From: Bremia lactucae
Lineage: Eukaryota; Oomycota; Peronosporomycetes; Peronosporales; Peronosporaceae
Direction of reading: 5' to 3'
Length of the DNA stretch: 64,000 nucleotides
NCBI RefSeq assembly: GCF_004359215.1
Contig: NC_090615.1
Location: forward strand, 7,723,814 to 7,787,813
A program made the position numbers and the translations under genes. Of the stretch, positions 1-10,954 are shown piece after piece. The notes beneath the pieces were generated by a model that was not told the origin of the DNA, ran no database searches, and saw only the letters and a list, made by a program, of their open reading frames with translations. Each line of letters starts with the position of its first letter. Position 1 is the stretch's first letter.

Positions 1-76
1 CAACCAGCTGGGAACGAGGCTCCCTGCTGTCATGTGAAGGTTGTAAACCGCACCAGCGAACAAGATAACTTGTTCG

Positions 77-718
77 CTACCCCTTCACATCACGGAGTAT
101 ACGTTCCACAAGGAAACGTTGACAGCCTTGGAAATTCACCAATGGTTGTGGCGGAGGAGTGAAAATTAAATCCGACCCATGTGTCGGATCTAGTGTCGAT
201 GGTCGACAAACTCGATCGCTTCCTCCATGATTTGGAGGAGGGACTTGACCACGAGCGCGGTAAGCGTCGCTCGTTGGAGCAGACGGTGCAGGCTCACCAT
301 ATCGAGCGGTTGGAAGACCGTTCGAAGAGTGCGTACTCCTTGTTGGAGTACGAGCGGAAGTATCATGCTGTCCGCGATGAGCTGTCGTCAGCTCATCGTA
401 GCTTCGAGGATCTTCGAAACCGGCCTGAGAAACTTCAGGTTCAACATGAAAATCTGGTTCGCGATCACAATAATCTTTTGGGTATTCTTGTAAAGAGTGG
501 TCAAATCCGTCCTCGGAAGAAGCCGCGTACTGATGGTACGGCCGGAGCCGACCAACGTAAAACGTAGGATGCGTTCGCATCCTACGTCGCAATTCTATTG
601 TGTACGCATTGCCTCTTCGATGCAGTACACGGAAAGGCCCAATGAACTTGGGTAGTAGTTTAATGCTACCCACATTAGTGACTAATCGTTTAGGTAAGTT
701 TACCGTAGAGAGTAGCAC
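77..718 (-). pseudogene. gypsy pol C-terminus: integrase tail, Pro/Ser-rich linker, start of chromodomain
   Basis: The frame opens with the integrase C-terminal segment FIGPFRVL...AYTIEL...HPTFYVGRLRPY, typical of gypsy chromoviruses. A low-complexity Pro/Ser/Thr linker follows, then PPPPQPLV and the first chromodomain strand RFLVERIL. A stop follows at RDVKG. The remaining chromodomain can still be read in the same direction down to the window edge (SREPRSQLV). The linker part is overlapped antisense by a coiled-coil frame at 181-567. Confidence 0.8.
181..567 (+). CDS. Antisense accessory ORF of the gypsy element, coiled-coil part
   Basis: About 128 codons, with GTG at 181 and the first ATG at 199. 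The product is rich in Glu, Arg, Leu and His with heptad-like spacing: LDRFLHDLEEGLDHERGKR, then SLLEYERKYHAVRDELSS and NLVRDHNNLLGIL, ending in a basic KPRTDG tail. It lies on the strand opposite to pol, between the integrase tail and the chromodomain. Related antisense frames occur at 12987-13195 and 28281-28722, so it is recurrent in this family. It may be only the C-terminal part of a longer antisense product whose N-terminus is nearer the 3' LTR. Whether it is translated is inference. Confidence 0.5.
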   Translation: MSDLVSMVDKLDRFLHDLEEGLDHERGKRRSLEQTVQAHHIERLEDRSKSAYSLLEYERKYHAVRDELSSAHRSFEDLRNRPEKLQVQHENLVRDHNNLLGILVKSGQIRPRKKPRTDGTAGADQRKT

Positions 719-1613
719 TAGATCATTAATTTGAATGAATTAACATTTGCTCTTCCATGTTTGTCTGCATTCCATTTCTGTCGGTCCACTGCGTTAGCAA
801 TAGAATCCTGAACGAAACGGATAATTGATTCTCGAGTTAGCAGAAACTCTTCCGCTAACTCATTTGTTTTGTCTTTTTCAGTACGCTTAGTGCGTACTGC
901 CATGAGATCAATCTCATTTTCGATGTCGTTTTCTTCGACATTGACATCACTCGCGTCGTTGTTATTTTCGACGCGTGTTGAGCATGAGCCAGAATTGGTT
1001 TTGCTCCTGCGAGTCCCCCCCCCTTAGACTAGAGGATCCCTCTAATTGGGTCGGTATGCGAGGATGGCGTAAGCCATTCACAAAGAACGGTGTATGCGTT
1101 GTAGACGCATGCACCGAATTATTGATGGCGAATTCGACCATCGGTAAAAACTCGCTCCAATTCGGATACGATTGGACGTAACCTCGAAGTATCTCTTCGA
1201 GGACGCTGTTTGATTATCCGTTTCTGGGTGATCGGATGTTGACATAGTCAGCCGTGTTCCGAGAGATCAGAATACGGATTGCCAAACTCCGCCGATAACG
1301 GTGGATCTCTATCCGAGACCAGTTCACGGAGTAAACCGTGGAATTTGAATACCGTGTCGATAAAGACACGGGCACAACCCGGAGCCGTAATCGACTCTGG
1401 TACCGCAGCAAGGTGCACCATCTTGCTGAATCTGTCTACAAAAACAAGGATTCCATTATTTTTGTGGTCGTTTTCGGGAAATCCGAAGACGAAGTCCACA
1501 GATACGGACTGCCAACACTCTGCTGGAAGTTGTAGAGGTTGGAGAGGTGCACGGGATGAAGGGCTGGGCTTCACCCGTTGACATACTTCGCAAGCACGAA
1601 CGTACTTGCGCAC
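719..1613 (-). pseudogene. gypsy integrase remnant
   Basis: The first segment (1613-1248) shows the zinc-binding end ACEVCQRVKPSPSS, then the catalytic core start SVSVDFVFGFP and VFVDRFSKMVHLAAV, then VSDRDPPLSAEF. These are the usual Asp positions of a retroviral-type integrase. A frameshift follows, and the C-terminal part is visible as FAINNSVHASTTHTPFFVNG around 1150-1060 and TRESIIRFVQDSIANAVDRQ at 903-718. Frameshifts near 1250 and 1000 (a run of C) break the frame. Confidence 0.8.
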
Positions 1614-1892
1614 GAACTGAAACTGGCGGTGCCAGTAAAGTCGCGACTTACTGTGAGATAAGTTTTCTCACGCCCACGATGCCCACTTGATGACACTCAG
1701 ACATTATAAAGTGGGACGACGACACGTGGAGTGTCGCCGGCAACGGCTGTGTAACACAGTAAGCCGTTGCGTGTTGTGTATCGATCGGATGACGATCGAT
1801 ATAAAGCCGGTAAATCTTTAAAAGATTAATTGGATGGATTCATCAGATGATACATTAACGCAGAAATTCTTTATCTTCTGTGTAGGCTTTCT

Positions 1893-2436
1893 TTATGTCA
1901 TCAAACAAAATTGATGACGGTACACTTGTAATGAGTATTGCAACAGTGGAATATTTTCGCTGTCGGAGTGCACAGCCGGCTCGAAGTCGGGTCGGCGTGA
2001 TAACGCATCAGCGACGACATTAAGTCGTCTTGGTTTATATTCCACGGAAAAATTATACTCTGCGAAGAAAGATAGCCACCTCGCCATTCTTTGCGAGAGG
2101 GTGGGCTGTTTACGGCCGTGCGTAATGACGCATGGTCCGTATAAACGATGAACGGTATCCAAGGAGATAAACTTAGCCAGTGCATATTTCATGACAAGGA
2201 GTTCCTTGTCATGCACTGGTAATTACGTTCAGTTGGTTACAGCCGAAACAATTGGTAACAGACGGCGCGGAGCGCGTCGTCTGTATCGTATTGCATTAAC
2301 GCGCAGCCGGTTGCGAAATCGCTGGCGTCACAGACCACATGGAATGGTCTGTCTTGATCTGCAATCGCCAAGATGGGCGATTGCATCAAGTTTGGCTTCA
2401 TACCTTGACGAAACGCTGACAATTAGCGTTCCATAG
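1893..2436 (-). pseudogene. gypsy RNase H remnant
   Basis: Two fragments in neighbouring frames. One carries RPFHVVCDASDFATGCALMQ, the first RNase H catalytic Asp region. The other begins HDKELLVMKYALAKF and continues to LSQRMARWLSFFAEYNFSVE and LNVVADALSRRPDFEP, the typical end of a gypsy RNase H before the integrase. It lies directly downstream of the RT remnant on the same strand. A frameshift separates the parts. Confidence 0.8.
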
Positions 2437-3353
2437 CCATTTCTCGTATTTTTTCAAGAGACAAGAGAGATGAACTGTCATCTCATCATTATTGCGAGAG
2501 TACTTGTGCAAGTACGCCGCTAAACCAAGGAACTTTCTCAGTCCCTTGACATCGACTGGAACTGGCCAGTCGGTAATTTCCTTGATCTTTTCGGGATCAG
2601 GGCGCTCGCCGTGTTTACCGACGATGCACCCAAGAAGTGGTATTTCACTTGTAGCGAATATACACTTCTCGAGATCTGCGTACAACTTATGCTTTCGCAT
2701 AAGTGTAAGGACCTGACGAACGTGAGTTTTATGAACTTCCACGTCCGTCTTTCCGTCCATACCCGGGCTATAAACGAATTCATCTTCGAAATAACTCGGT
2801 GCGATTTCTCGCACCGGCTCAACAGATTCGTTACGCATCTGTTGTATGTTGCAGGGGCGTTCCTAAGCCCCTGTGGCATTACTAGCCATTCCCAGAGCAT
2901 TAGAATGGGCGTGCTCTCGGCAGTGTACGGGATATCCCATTCACGCATAAGAATCTATTGAATCCCTCCATTAGATCCATAGACGAAACGTCGGTACGCT
3001 TAAACAAACCATCTATGATTACGTTTTTTCTAGGTATCGGCGTTTGAGCCGGTACTGTTGCAGCATTTAGTTTACCACCCTCCTGTGGCCTTTCGCACAC
3101 AGAAGGTCGGAGACCTATGTGAGGAGGTTGACTCCCTTACATGGATCGCTTATAATCGATCGATACAGAATTTATCGATCGCAAGTACTTGTTCACGAGG
3201 CAGTGGCCACTCCTCCATGACACAGTACTTCGAGCCCGGTTTGAGATCGATATCATGTCGAGAGACTAGTGAGTTATTATTTTTTATAAAAAAATATATA
3301 TCTTTAGGCAACTCGCATGGAACTGTTTCAGGGAATACATCCTTGAATTCCAT
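2398..3353 (-). pseudogene. gypsy reverse transcriptase remnant
   Basis: Fragments in order: FKDVFPETVPCELPKD, PLPREQVLAIDK, TVPAQTPIPRKNVIIDG, LWEWLVMPQGLRNAPATYNR, then the catalytic region. The palm motif usually reads YFDDIFV in this family but here reads YFEDEFV, so the Asp-Asp pair is lost. The connection LRKFLGLAAYLHKYSRN follows. An AT-rich insertion of about 30 bp (3268-3306) adds residues YFFIKNNNSL into the first segment. At least two frameshifts are present. Confidence 0.85.
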
Positions 3354-3635
3354 TAAATCCTCGTATAGAGGATTTGTCTTGACTAACTCTCAAGATTGAG
3401 TAGTATATTTTTCAATCGGAGTCTTCACATCGAAAACAATTTCGTCCATCGATGAGCTGCTGAGAGCCCGTTCGTTCTCAGTAACAAAATACCGCCGACC
3501 GAATATCGGTTACGTATTCGTCCTCTGTGACGGGTACTCAGATCTGTTTTATTCTACCACTATGCAGATCTCTCAAGTACCGCTCGGGTTCTAGAGTTCG
3601 TAATTGAATTTCTCTGAGGTTTACTTCGACGGCGC

Positions 3636-4989
3636 TTACAAATCAAGAGTATAAGCGCCTACTCTTGATCTGTCATTAATCAAGACATTCAATGTATCGG
3701 TTTCTTTCTGGGATTTATCCACTGGCTGTCGAGGGATTAATCCCTCGGAATGCTGAAGTAACAAGACTTCAGCATTAACTATCTGAAGAGATTTCTCCTC
3801 AAGTACGTGGGGACTTATTCTCTCAACGTCCTCCGACTGTGATTGCGCTATCACAGTCGGGTCCTCTTTGGTCGACTCTCTACTCGACCTAAACTGACCC
3901 TGACCGTTTTTGGTGGCCGCCTCGCTGTTGCGATTTCGCAACAACGTCGGACCCGCGACCGTTGCTCTTTTTGGCATTCGGTCCATAATTTCGTTCAGTA
4001 CTTCTCGGTACTGGGCGTGGGGCCCTGTACTCATGAGGGTAGTGTCCTAACTTTTGAAAGCGAATGCATTTCTACAATCGCTTGTTGTGCGAAAAGCGAA
4101 AAGCGAGGTCTGTAGGTCCTGGACCTCCAAGCATGTGTCGTCTTGAAGGACGATACGATGATAAACTAGCTTAAGCCTGTCTCAAGCTAAAGTCCTCCTG
4201 TTCTGCAACGGACATTGCTTCTTCAAGCGTATCCAGTTCCAAGTGGAACAGGTGGTTCTTTACAGGACCATCCGTAAGACCTTGCATGAACACCGTAATG
4301 AACGTTTGTTCATGAACTGGGTTGTTCGTGATAAACTCGCTAAGAGTCGTATGTGCTGGGCATAAGCGTGAACATCACGCTTGCCTTGCTTGAGTTTCAG
4401 AAGCTCCGATCGAGCTCTGAAATGAGCTCTAGACGGTTCAAAGGTCTGTTTGAGTCGGGCTTTAAAGCTTCTAGCGACCCGAAGGCATATGGGTCACGCA
4501 ACGTAAGGTTTAGTGCCCAAGTTTTGGCACGACCTGCCAAATTTGACTGAGAAAGTGCGACTTGCAGTTGCTCGTAGACGATGTGACGAGCCCTTGTGGC
4601 ATTGTCCAACTCGACAAGCCATCTTAAAAGGAGTCTTCTTTGACTCTCTATATCTATCTTTTAGGTTTCAGGACGACGCGTGTGCGTTATCCCAGGTTCA
4701 GTACAGGGGTCTGTCTGTACCTGTTGTAATCTCAACAGTTCTGCCTGTTGAGCCTTGCTGATTAAGCAAGGCTACCTTCTCCTTCGCCTCGTCAAGTTCA
4801 TGTTGTATGAACTTGGCGATGGTTAAATGGAGAGCATCTCTGTCCAAACCGCACAGCATGGTCAGGAAGGCATCATTTCCTACGGTCGAATTCATTTGTT
4901 CGACCGCACTCCTTTTCTATGTTACTTAGAAAAGAGTAGCTATCACGCGAAACATGATGCCAATTTCCATAATCATCTGACATGTCCAT
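3636..4989 (-). pseudogene. gypsy gag-protease region remnant
   Basis: The start is MDM at 4989, a few tens of bp after the LTR, as in the related element at 62756. Gag pieces include DEAKEKVALLNQQGS (4895-4698) and SNLAGRAKTWALNL (4609-4397), both shared with the copy at 62.8-63.1 kb. The protease catalytic region cannot be found. The linker after protease is 4034-3636, with RSSRESTKEDPTVIAQS and INDRSRVGAYTLDL. Several stops and shifts occur. Confidence 0.65.
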
Positions 4990-5039
4990 GTTAGATGACA
5001 GAGCTGTGGTCCTTGGATGGACTTCAAAGTGCTACCAGG

Positions 5040-5478
5040 TGTAATGGGGCACTACTGACTTGTACTGCTTTAGTACAAGTCTACTTCGCACTGCCTCAGT
5101 GCGGGTGGCGCCTCACGTCACTTCACGTACACTAGTACGTGCAGAGGAAGACTCTCTTTAAAACACTTGCTTTAAAGAGGTTAGTAGTAAACTGTATTTA
5201 ATATAATTAAGTTCTTCTGTTCTATCGATTTAATACTAACTTAAATATAAACTAATACAAAACATGAGATAAAGTCTTATCTGTCTCTCTCATTGGGCGC
5301 GTCCAGTGCTGACTGGACCGCGGAGCAAGTACATATAATCGCCTGAATCTCCCAATTGATAAGCTTTCCGAATATTCCTATGTAAAGAAATATTCTCCAG
5401 ATATTATCTACCTTTTAGAAAATATATTAACTAGCAACCTTTAAGTGTTAATTTCATGTAACGATACCCCCGGTTACA
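5040..5478 (-). repeat. 5' LTR of minus-strand gypsy element (LTR family 1)
   Basis: 439 bp. In the minus reading it starts TGTAACCGGGGG and ends CCCCATTACA, matching the family termini TGTAACGGGG/CCCCGTTACA. The minus-strand sequence next to its end is CCTGGTAGCAC, the same candidate primer-binding site as in other elements here. It abuts a plus-orientation LTR fragment at 5479. Confidence 0.85.
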
Positions 5479-5767
5479 TATAGGCCTTTATATCCACTTG
5501 CTCCGCGGTCCAGTCAGCACTGTACGCGCGCAAAGAGAAAGACAGATAAGACTCTATTAACATTTCTTGTTTTAGTATTTAATTAAGTTAGTAGAAAAAA
5601 GATAGGAACTTAATTATATTAAATACAGTTTACTTTTAACCCTCTTTAAAGCAAGTGTTTTAAAGAGAGACGCACTTGTGTAGAAGTGACGTGTGGCACC
5701 ACTTGCACTGAAGCAGTACAAAGTGGACTTGTACTGAAGCAGTACAAGTCGGCAGTGCCCCGTTTCA
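5479..5767 (+). repeat. 5'-truncated LTR (family 1), plus orientation
   Basis: It begins at TATAGGCC, about 145 bp inside the normal LTR, directly after the terminus of the minus LTR, and runs to a decayed end (CCCCGTTTCA). Together with 5040-5478 it forms an inverted LTR pair. The same truncation point is used at 14226. Confidence 0.75.
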
Positions 5768-5923
5768 ATGGTAGCTTCGCTTCATTTACGGTAATACTGG
5801 AAATGTCAAGTAAAAATTATGAAATGATGATAATTTATATTCTTACTCGTGTAAAAAAGGCTTATAGATTTCCAAATCGTTAATTTTAAAAAGTTTAAAT
5901 CTGTTCAATTGCATTTATTTCGA

Positions 5924-6434
5924 CTAAATTGGCTGATGCTTACATGATGCCAGGTCGTTTGGGTATTCCATAGCAGCGGTATCCCTAAACTGGCGATTTA
6001 GCAGCTTCATTACATGTGAGCCCTCTTGTATATTTTCAATTGAGAAAGCTAGTGACTCGTTGATTAGGTTAAGCTTGTAAATACACTCGTCCATTGACTT
6101 ATTCAACAGCCGTGCGCGCAGCGAGTCGTTAAACTTTTCTAACAATGTGAAGACAATAGACAAGCATGCCCGTCACATTATATCTCCACTAGTAAAAAAT
6201 GAATAATAATATCTCACTGAGTGACTCAAGCTTCTTAAGCGGCAACAGCTGCTGCTGGTCAGGCTGTTTCCCAGCCGAGTTCTGAGCGCGAAAGACGAAG
6301 GACGATGAATCAGGTACAGAGAGATTTATAGATGAGGCTGCACGTGCTGCCGTGAAAGCTGCCAGCTCGGTCCCACGCTCTTTGGCCTCCTGTAGTTTCC
6401 TTAAGGCGAAATAGCGCAGCGACGTTGTGTCCAT
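5924..6434 (-). CDS. Small conserved-looking protein of unknown function, two exons
   Basis: Two exons are predicted, 6434-6218 and 6138-5924, joined across a 78-nt intron with GT..AG ends (gtgaga...ttgttag). The product is about 143 residues. The N-terminus begins MDTTSLRYFALRKLQEAKER, and an Ala/Ser-rich stretch follows. The second half (LRARLLNKSMDECIYKLNLI, then FSIENIQEGSHVMKLLNRQF) looks helical and could be a small complex subunit. I do not recognise the family. It has no signal peptide or membrane segment. It is divergent from the gene at 6510, with 75 bp between start codons. The intron lets both exons stay in frame, which supports a real gene. Confidence 0.6.
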
Positions 6435-6509
6435 CTGAATTGTTCTTAATTGGTGTATGATTGGTTAAAACTTTGCCGGAGCTACCAAATTCTGAGACTT
6501 TAATTGAGG
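6435..6509. promoter_or_regulatory. Shared divergent promoter region, 75 bp
   Basis: This is the only sequence between the start codons of the genes at 6434 (minus) and 6510 (plus). Any core promoter must lie here or inside the 5' coding sequence. I see no TATA-like box of note. Confidence 0.45.
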
Positions 6510-8282
6510 ATGCGTACTCGCATATGGGAGGATGCTGCCGCAATGGGCGTCGTGAGTGTGCTTGGCTTTTTAATGAACGAAGATGGCGAGGTCGTGGGAT
6601 CAGAACGCACACAGGTTTTGTGCAAGCTGATGCCATCCATTCACACGCTACCGCACCGCGCGATCCTGGCGCTTTTCATTACACAGCTAAGCGAAGCTGA
6701 CGCCCAAGTGTAATTGTGATAAGGATGAAATTTTTAAATAAATACTTACTTGAGATCTTACTATTAAATAGGTTTTATGCGCAAGGCGGGCTTAAAGTGC
6801 TGAGCGCGTGGTTGATGGATGGCGCCACCGAGAAGGAAATTGGGCTGTCGAAGGAAAAGAAGCGGATCGAGATGTATTCTCAATTGCGCGCATTGCTGCG
6901 GGTATGATACGAAGACTTTGCTTACGTTAAAGCAGACGCTGACTCGAGCAAGGACAAATTGTGCTGATGGCAAATGCCACTTCTTATATGTGTTATTGCT
7001 GTAGGTGTTGGATGTAAATGTGCAGACGGACGCGCAGAGGATTCAAAACTCATATCTCACAGGGACGATCGCTAAAGTTTTAGATATTTACGATAATGCT
7101 GGATCAGGTAAATGTTTGCATGGAAAGGGCTAGTTTAAGCTGCCGCGATGTTGACAGAAACGTTGACAGAACCTATTTCGTTAATGAACTCAAGAGTACG
7201 CGGCTGATTGGAGCCGATTAAATATTTGTCGCCGTCATCTCGAAAGCTCTTGTGGTGTGCCGTCGACTGCTAATGATAACCGCAGTGACTTTCGGCGCAC
7301 TTCTCATGGCCACTTGAACGGCAATAGCTCTTGCATTACCAAGACTAGTGGTGAGGATTTCGCCCAGCCCTCTTTGACACCTATGATCTCTGCTGTGTCT
7401 GCGTCGACGATTAAACCACCCGTGTTTTTGAAGTCTAATAAGTCGGATACGGCTACTGCACTAAATACCACGGCATCATCTTCAAGCTCTTGCACGACCA
7501 GTCTCCGGATCGCACCTTCCTCAGTTTTGCAGTACCAACCAAAGTCATTTCTACAGAAAGATTTTAATTTTGGCAAGAATAACGGGAGTGGATACAAGGA
7601 ATTTACTGACGAAGGCGATGAAGGAGTGCTGCTTGCCGATGAAAATGTTATTACAAACGTGAACCAAGCAGCGTTAAGTGCCTCTTTAGAACAAAAAATT
7701 CGAGGTAATGGCCACGACATGCAGTACGGGCCGCGTTCGCCGTGCCGAAAGTGCAGGCGCATGGCTTCAAAGCGATGTACTCATTGTGAATTTTGTGCAA
7801 AGTGTGGTCAAAAGGATAAGTGCGAACCTATTAGCGTTGCACCCGTATCACACTTAGCCATGGGTAGTATTAGTAGCAATAAGGCGGCCGGTAAAAATAT
7901 GTGTGGTATGTCGCTGTCGGTAAAGGACCGCAATGTACAGGTGCTTGGATCAGTGATGGATGCCGCGATTTATCATGCTTTCCGTCAGGAAGATTTCCAT
8001 TCAGTATTTAGTCTTATACAAAACGGAATGGACGTAAACTTTCAGCGTGTCGAGTCGGATCACTCGTCGGCATTGATGGCGGCTGCGCATCACGGTCGTG
8101 ATGACGCTGCAACCAAGCTACTGGGTTTAGGAGCAAATCCTTGTCTTGAAGACCACACTGGCAACAAAGCGTGGAATTTTGCCGAGCGGCGAGGGCATAT
8201 GAAGCTGATGGAAAAGCTTAAGAAATGTTGCGAGGATTGGAGTGCCTGCGATGGGGATGTAGATATTGAAATGCAGTCCTAG
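6510..8282 (+). CDS. PNUTS-like TFIIS N-terminal domain protein with Cys-rich motif and ankyrin repeats
   Basis: Predicted exons are 6510-6709, 6772-6901, 7005-7107 and 7195-8282, with introns of 62, 103 and 87 nt, all GT..AG and phase-consistent. The product is about 506 residues. Residues 1-160 resemble the N-terminal TFIIS-like helical domain of PPP1R10/PNUTS: VLGFLMNEDGEVVGSE, then QGGLKVLSAWLMDG and ALLRVLDVNVQTD, then SYLTGTIAKVLDIYD. A long Ser/Thr-rich low-complexity linker follows. Near residue 325 is a cluster CRKCRRMASKRCTHCEFCAK that may bind zinc. The C-terminus has ankyrin-type repeats (HSSALMAAAHHGRDDAATKL, LGANPCLEDHTGNKAWNFAE). PNUTS proteins target protein phosphatase 1 to nuclear transcription complexes, so a nuclear role is inferred. 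The last intron is my reconstruction. If it is wrong, the N-terminal domain and the ankyrin part could be two genes. Confidence 0.6.
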
Positions 8283-8525
8283 CAATAGAAAGGGGCTTCA
8301 TTTATAGGCTGGAGTTGAATAGCTAATTAAACTTTGCTAAAACGAGGTTGCTTGTGAAATCTGTTACAGATTCCCACTTTTATATTCTCGATGCTTCGCA
8401 ATCGACTTTGACATTAGAAATTCCACATGGGATCAACGTCCATTGCCCACACAAACTTTTCACGCAGAGTCTTGGAAAACACAGAGGAGATGGGCACTTC
8501 GTTCTGTAACAACTGAACTATTAGC

Positions 8526-10700
8526 CTACTCAAATATATGCAAATAAGTACCAGCAGCCAAGCGTACCCTTTTACACCATGCGACGGTAATGCGCGGGTC
8601 CATATAGTTAAGCTTCGAAGTGCCAAGGGCGACTTCCTTGTTGTCGGTCTTGTCCTGTAGGCGCAAAGTCAACGCGTTGATCTTCTTTTTCCAATTCTCA
8701 ATCTTTTTTGCAACTTGATCAGCCGAGGGCGTTTTTTGAAAAATATGAGCCTGAGCCTTTTTTGCTATTGCATCTTCTTCCTTGTTAAAAGCAGCCTGAT
8801 CCTTCTTCAACTTGATGCTACTCGATTCTCCTTCCAAAACCATTCTCTGCATTTGCTTTAAGTCCTTCAATTGACTTTTTAGCTGGTCAAGCTGCGTATT
8901 CATCTTGTCCAACGTAGTATCAAAAGATTTTGGAGCAGTGCGTTGATGATTGCACAATATTGCGACCTTCCGGTTAGCATCGTTGTATAGCACAACCTTC
9001 GGCGCTAATTCCAACTGGCCCCGTGGGTCTAATTCTTGTTTCGAGAGCTGATGTAGCTCCTTTTCCAACGTGAATGATGCATTGAACGTGCGAAAAACCT
9101 TCGCGCTAAGCCCAGGCATGAGCGAGCTTAGGTGCTTGTTTAGTTCCGTGACAGATAGCTCGTGAAATACCTCTTCATTTTTTCCCTTGTTAGCGCAAAA
9201 AGTTTGTAAGTTTTTAAACACCTGCTTCCCGACGTCACCATATTGAGCAAGTCCGACAGTATTATTGTACGGCATAGAATCCTTTCCAAGGAACGATAGC
9301 GTTAAGGCACAGTTCTCGTCACTGAAGGACATGTGCTCTACACGTAAGCTACAGCAGCCGACGGTGTCAGCCTCGTCCTCGCCTTTCTCATTGCCCACAC
9401 GAAGCGCCAACACATCTATGACCCACATAGCAGTTGAACGTTGCTTGGTAGACATGTCCTTGGCCCTTAAACCTTTTGTATAGTCACGGCGTATTTTTTC
9501 AATGCAATTCTTAAGTTGTCGGGCTTTTTCATATTTGGCCAAGTCCGACTTACCCTTGAAGCTCGAACTAGCTGCAAAAAAAACGTACTTTATTCCTCCC
9601 ATAACATTTTCGTTCCAGTAAGCTAGCCATGAAACAGTATCACGGTGAATCACTTGTTTCCAAGCATGACCCGGGACATTGCAAATAGGTACACGATCTG
9701 AAATACCCACATTGACTGTCACATCCTCTGGCAACACACGCTCCTTCAGTGTACCAGTCTTAGGATGCTCACCGCGACCCCGAAATAGGCCAGGAGGCTC
9801 AATCCGAAAGTTGCCCACTTTTTCTAAATGACCATCAACAAAGGCGAAGCCATTGCAAAACAGCTCCATTTCACGTCTTTCCTTCTCCAATAGCTTCCTT
9901 TCTTTCGTCATATTCTTTTTCTCAGCACGCAGCTTTTCCAAATGGCCAGCAATAAGAGAGAAATCGCACAGTTCAAATGTCTTAACCTCATGCTGCTTTC
10001 CCAACGCCTTTTTAAAGTCCGTAAAAAAGTTGTGGTTAAAAATCTTGGCCGTTTTAAAGTTACCAAGCTGTGGCCCGTCCTTCGGAATGGCAGCGTAAAA
10101 GCTAGCAATTTCTTCTTGACTAGGCGACAAATCGATCGGTTTGCCATTGTACAGTAGCGGCACATTGTGAGGTTTGTACGGAGGCGGAAACATGACACCG
10201 TTGTGTTCTAGCATCCGCCACTGAATGCCCTCGGGAAGTTCTTCTGCGTGCCACCAGCGAAATGCCTTGATAGCCATGTCCAGACGCTCGCTCTTAGAGT
10301 GCACCTTAAGCTTGCGCACATTCAACCCTCTCTCTTTTCTCACCTTGACTTTGTGACTCGACACCGATTTATCAGCTATTTTCATGCCAGGCTTTGACAA
10401 CAAATCAAAAGTTGAGGCTTTAAAAGCCTTTTGCTTTACTCTTGTCATTTTCTTGTCCCCGACCACTATATCCTTGTCAACATTTGCAGCTGCCATCTTT
10501 CTCTTTACCGTTGCATTCTTCTTCAGCTGTACGAGTGGAACACTGTCTGATTCTGAGTCTTCTTTGTTTACACAGAATTTAGTAGCATGCGCAGCATTAC
10601 GCATGGCTCGGGGCAAAGATTGATTTGAGGTAGAAGGCGGGTTACTCTTCTTTCTGAGCAACGAAATTGGGATGAGGTCGTCATCATCGCTGCTGTTCAT
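8526..10700 (-). CDS. TOP1: DNA topoisomerase I (type IB)
   Basis: An intronless 724-residue protein. It relaxes supercoils in front of replication and transcription by nicking one strand and forming a 3'-phosphotyrosyl bond. The N-terminus is acidic, Lys-rich and disordered with nuclear-localisation-like clusters. The core starts near [20 protein letters not shown]. Catalytic residues are all visible: Arg in [20 protein letters not shown], Lys in LGKDS, Arg in [13 protein letters not shown], His in LCNHQR and Tyr in [17 protein letters not shown] about 25 residues from the C-terminus. A coiled-coil linker ([18 protein letters not shown]) sits between the His and the Tyr. Length matches eukaryotic enzymes of 700-800 residues. 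It is divergent from homoserine kinase, with about 254 bp between start codons. Confidence 0.97.
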   Translation of the reverse strand: MNSSDDDDLIPISLLRKKSNPPSTSNQSLPRAMRNAAHATKFCVNKEDSESDSVPLVQLKKNATVKRKMAAANVDKDIVVGDKKMTRVKQKAFKASTFDLLSKPGMKIADKSVSSHKVKVRKERGLNVRKLKVHSKSERLDMAIKAFRWWHAEELPEGIQWRMLEHNGVMFPPPYKPHNVPLLYNGKPIDLSPSQEEIASFYAAIPKDGPQLGNFKTAKIFNHNFFTDFKKALGKQHEVKTFELCDFSLIAGHLEKLRAEKKNMTKERKLLEKERREMELFCNGFAFVDGHLEKVGNFRIEPPGLFRGRGEHPKTGTLKERVLPEDVTVNVGISDRVPICNVPGHAWKQVIHRDTVSWLAYWNENVMGGIKYVFFAASSSFKGKSDLAKYEKARQLKNCIEKIRRDYTKGLRAKDMSTKQRSTAMWVIDVLALRVGNEKGEDEADTVGCCSLRVEHMSFSDENCALTLSFLGKDSMPYNNTVGLAQYGDVGKQVFKNLQTFCANKGKNEEVFHELSVTELNKHLSSLMPGLSAKVFRTFNASFTLEKELHQLSKQELDPRGQLELAPKVVLYNDANRKVAILCNHQRTAPKSFDTTLDKMNTQLDQLKSQLKDLKQMQRMVLEGESSSIKLKKDQAAFNKEEDAIAKKAQAHIFQKTPSADQVAKKIENWKKKINALTLRLQDKTDNKEVALGTSKLNYMDPRITVAWCKRVRLAAGTYLHIFE

Positions 10701-10954
10701 CAGTGTATCTAACTACTATACGCACAGGAAATGTTTAATTAGTAAAGAAGGTCGCGATCATTCAGTCGATAGAAAAAAAGGAGGCAGTTCTAGCATGTGA
10801 GGGCTACCGGACATGTCGCCTAAGATTAAACACATCTAGTCTCTTCCCTTCCCATAAAAACGCACCTTTCGAACGCTCACAAATAATTACTGGGAGAATG
10901 TAAAAAAATCTATTACTATTTTGCCATTTTCTTCTATATCAATAAAGTTTGGAC
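10701..10954. promoter_or_regulatory. Shared promoter region between TOP1 and homoserine kinase
   Basis: 254 bp between two divergent start codons. It contains AT-rich stretches just upstream of each gene (for example around 10905-10945). No individual element can be assigned with confidence. Confidence 0.35.

Larger units (their letters stand above)
1..5478 (-). mobile_element. Degenerate Ty3/gypsy chromodomain retrotransposon, minus strand, cut by window edge
   Basis: Reading from right to left this region holds an LTR (5478-5040), a primer-binding-like site, gag remnants, a protease-RT linker, reverse transcriptase, RNase H, integrase and the start of a chromodomain, which is the Ty3/gypsy order. 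Each domain is split by stops or frameshifts, so the copy is dead. The 3' LTR lies outside the window to the left. An open frame on the plus strand (181-567) lies antisense to the pol tail. Confidence 0.9.

Noticed and set aside
7304..7762. 152-codon minus-strand frame
   Set aside because: Shadow of the PNUTS-like/ankyrin gene on the plus strand; no recognisable motif.
9853..10198. Frames on both strands inside TOP1
   Set aside because: Shadows of the long topoisomerase frame, which has all catalytic residues.
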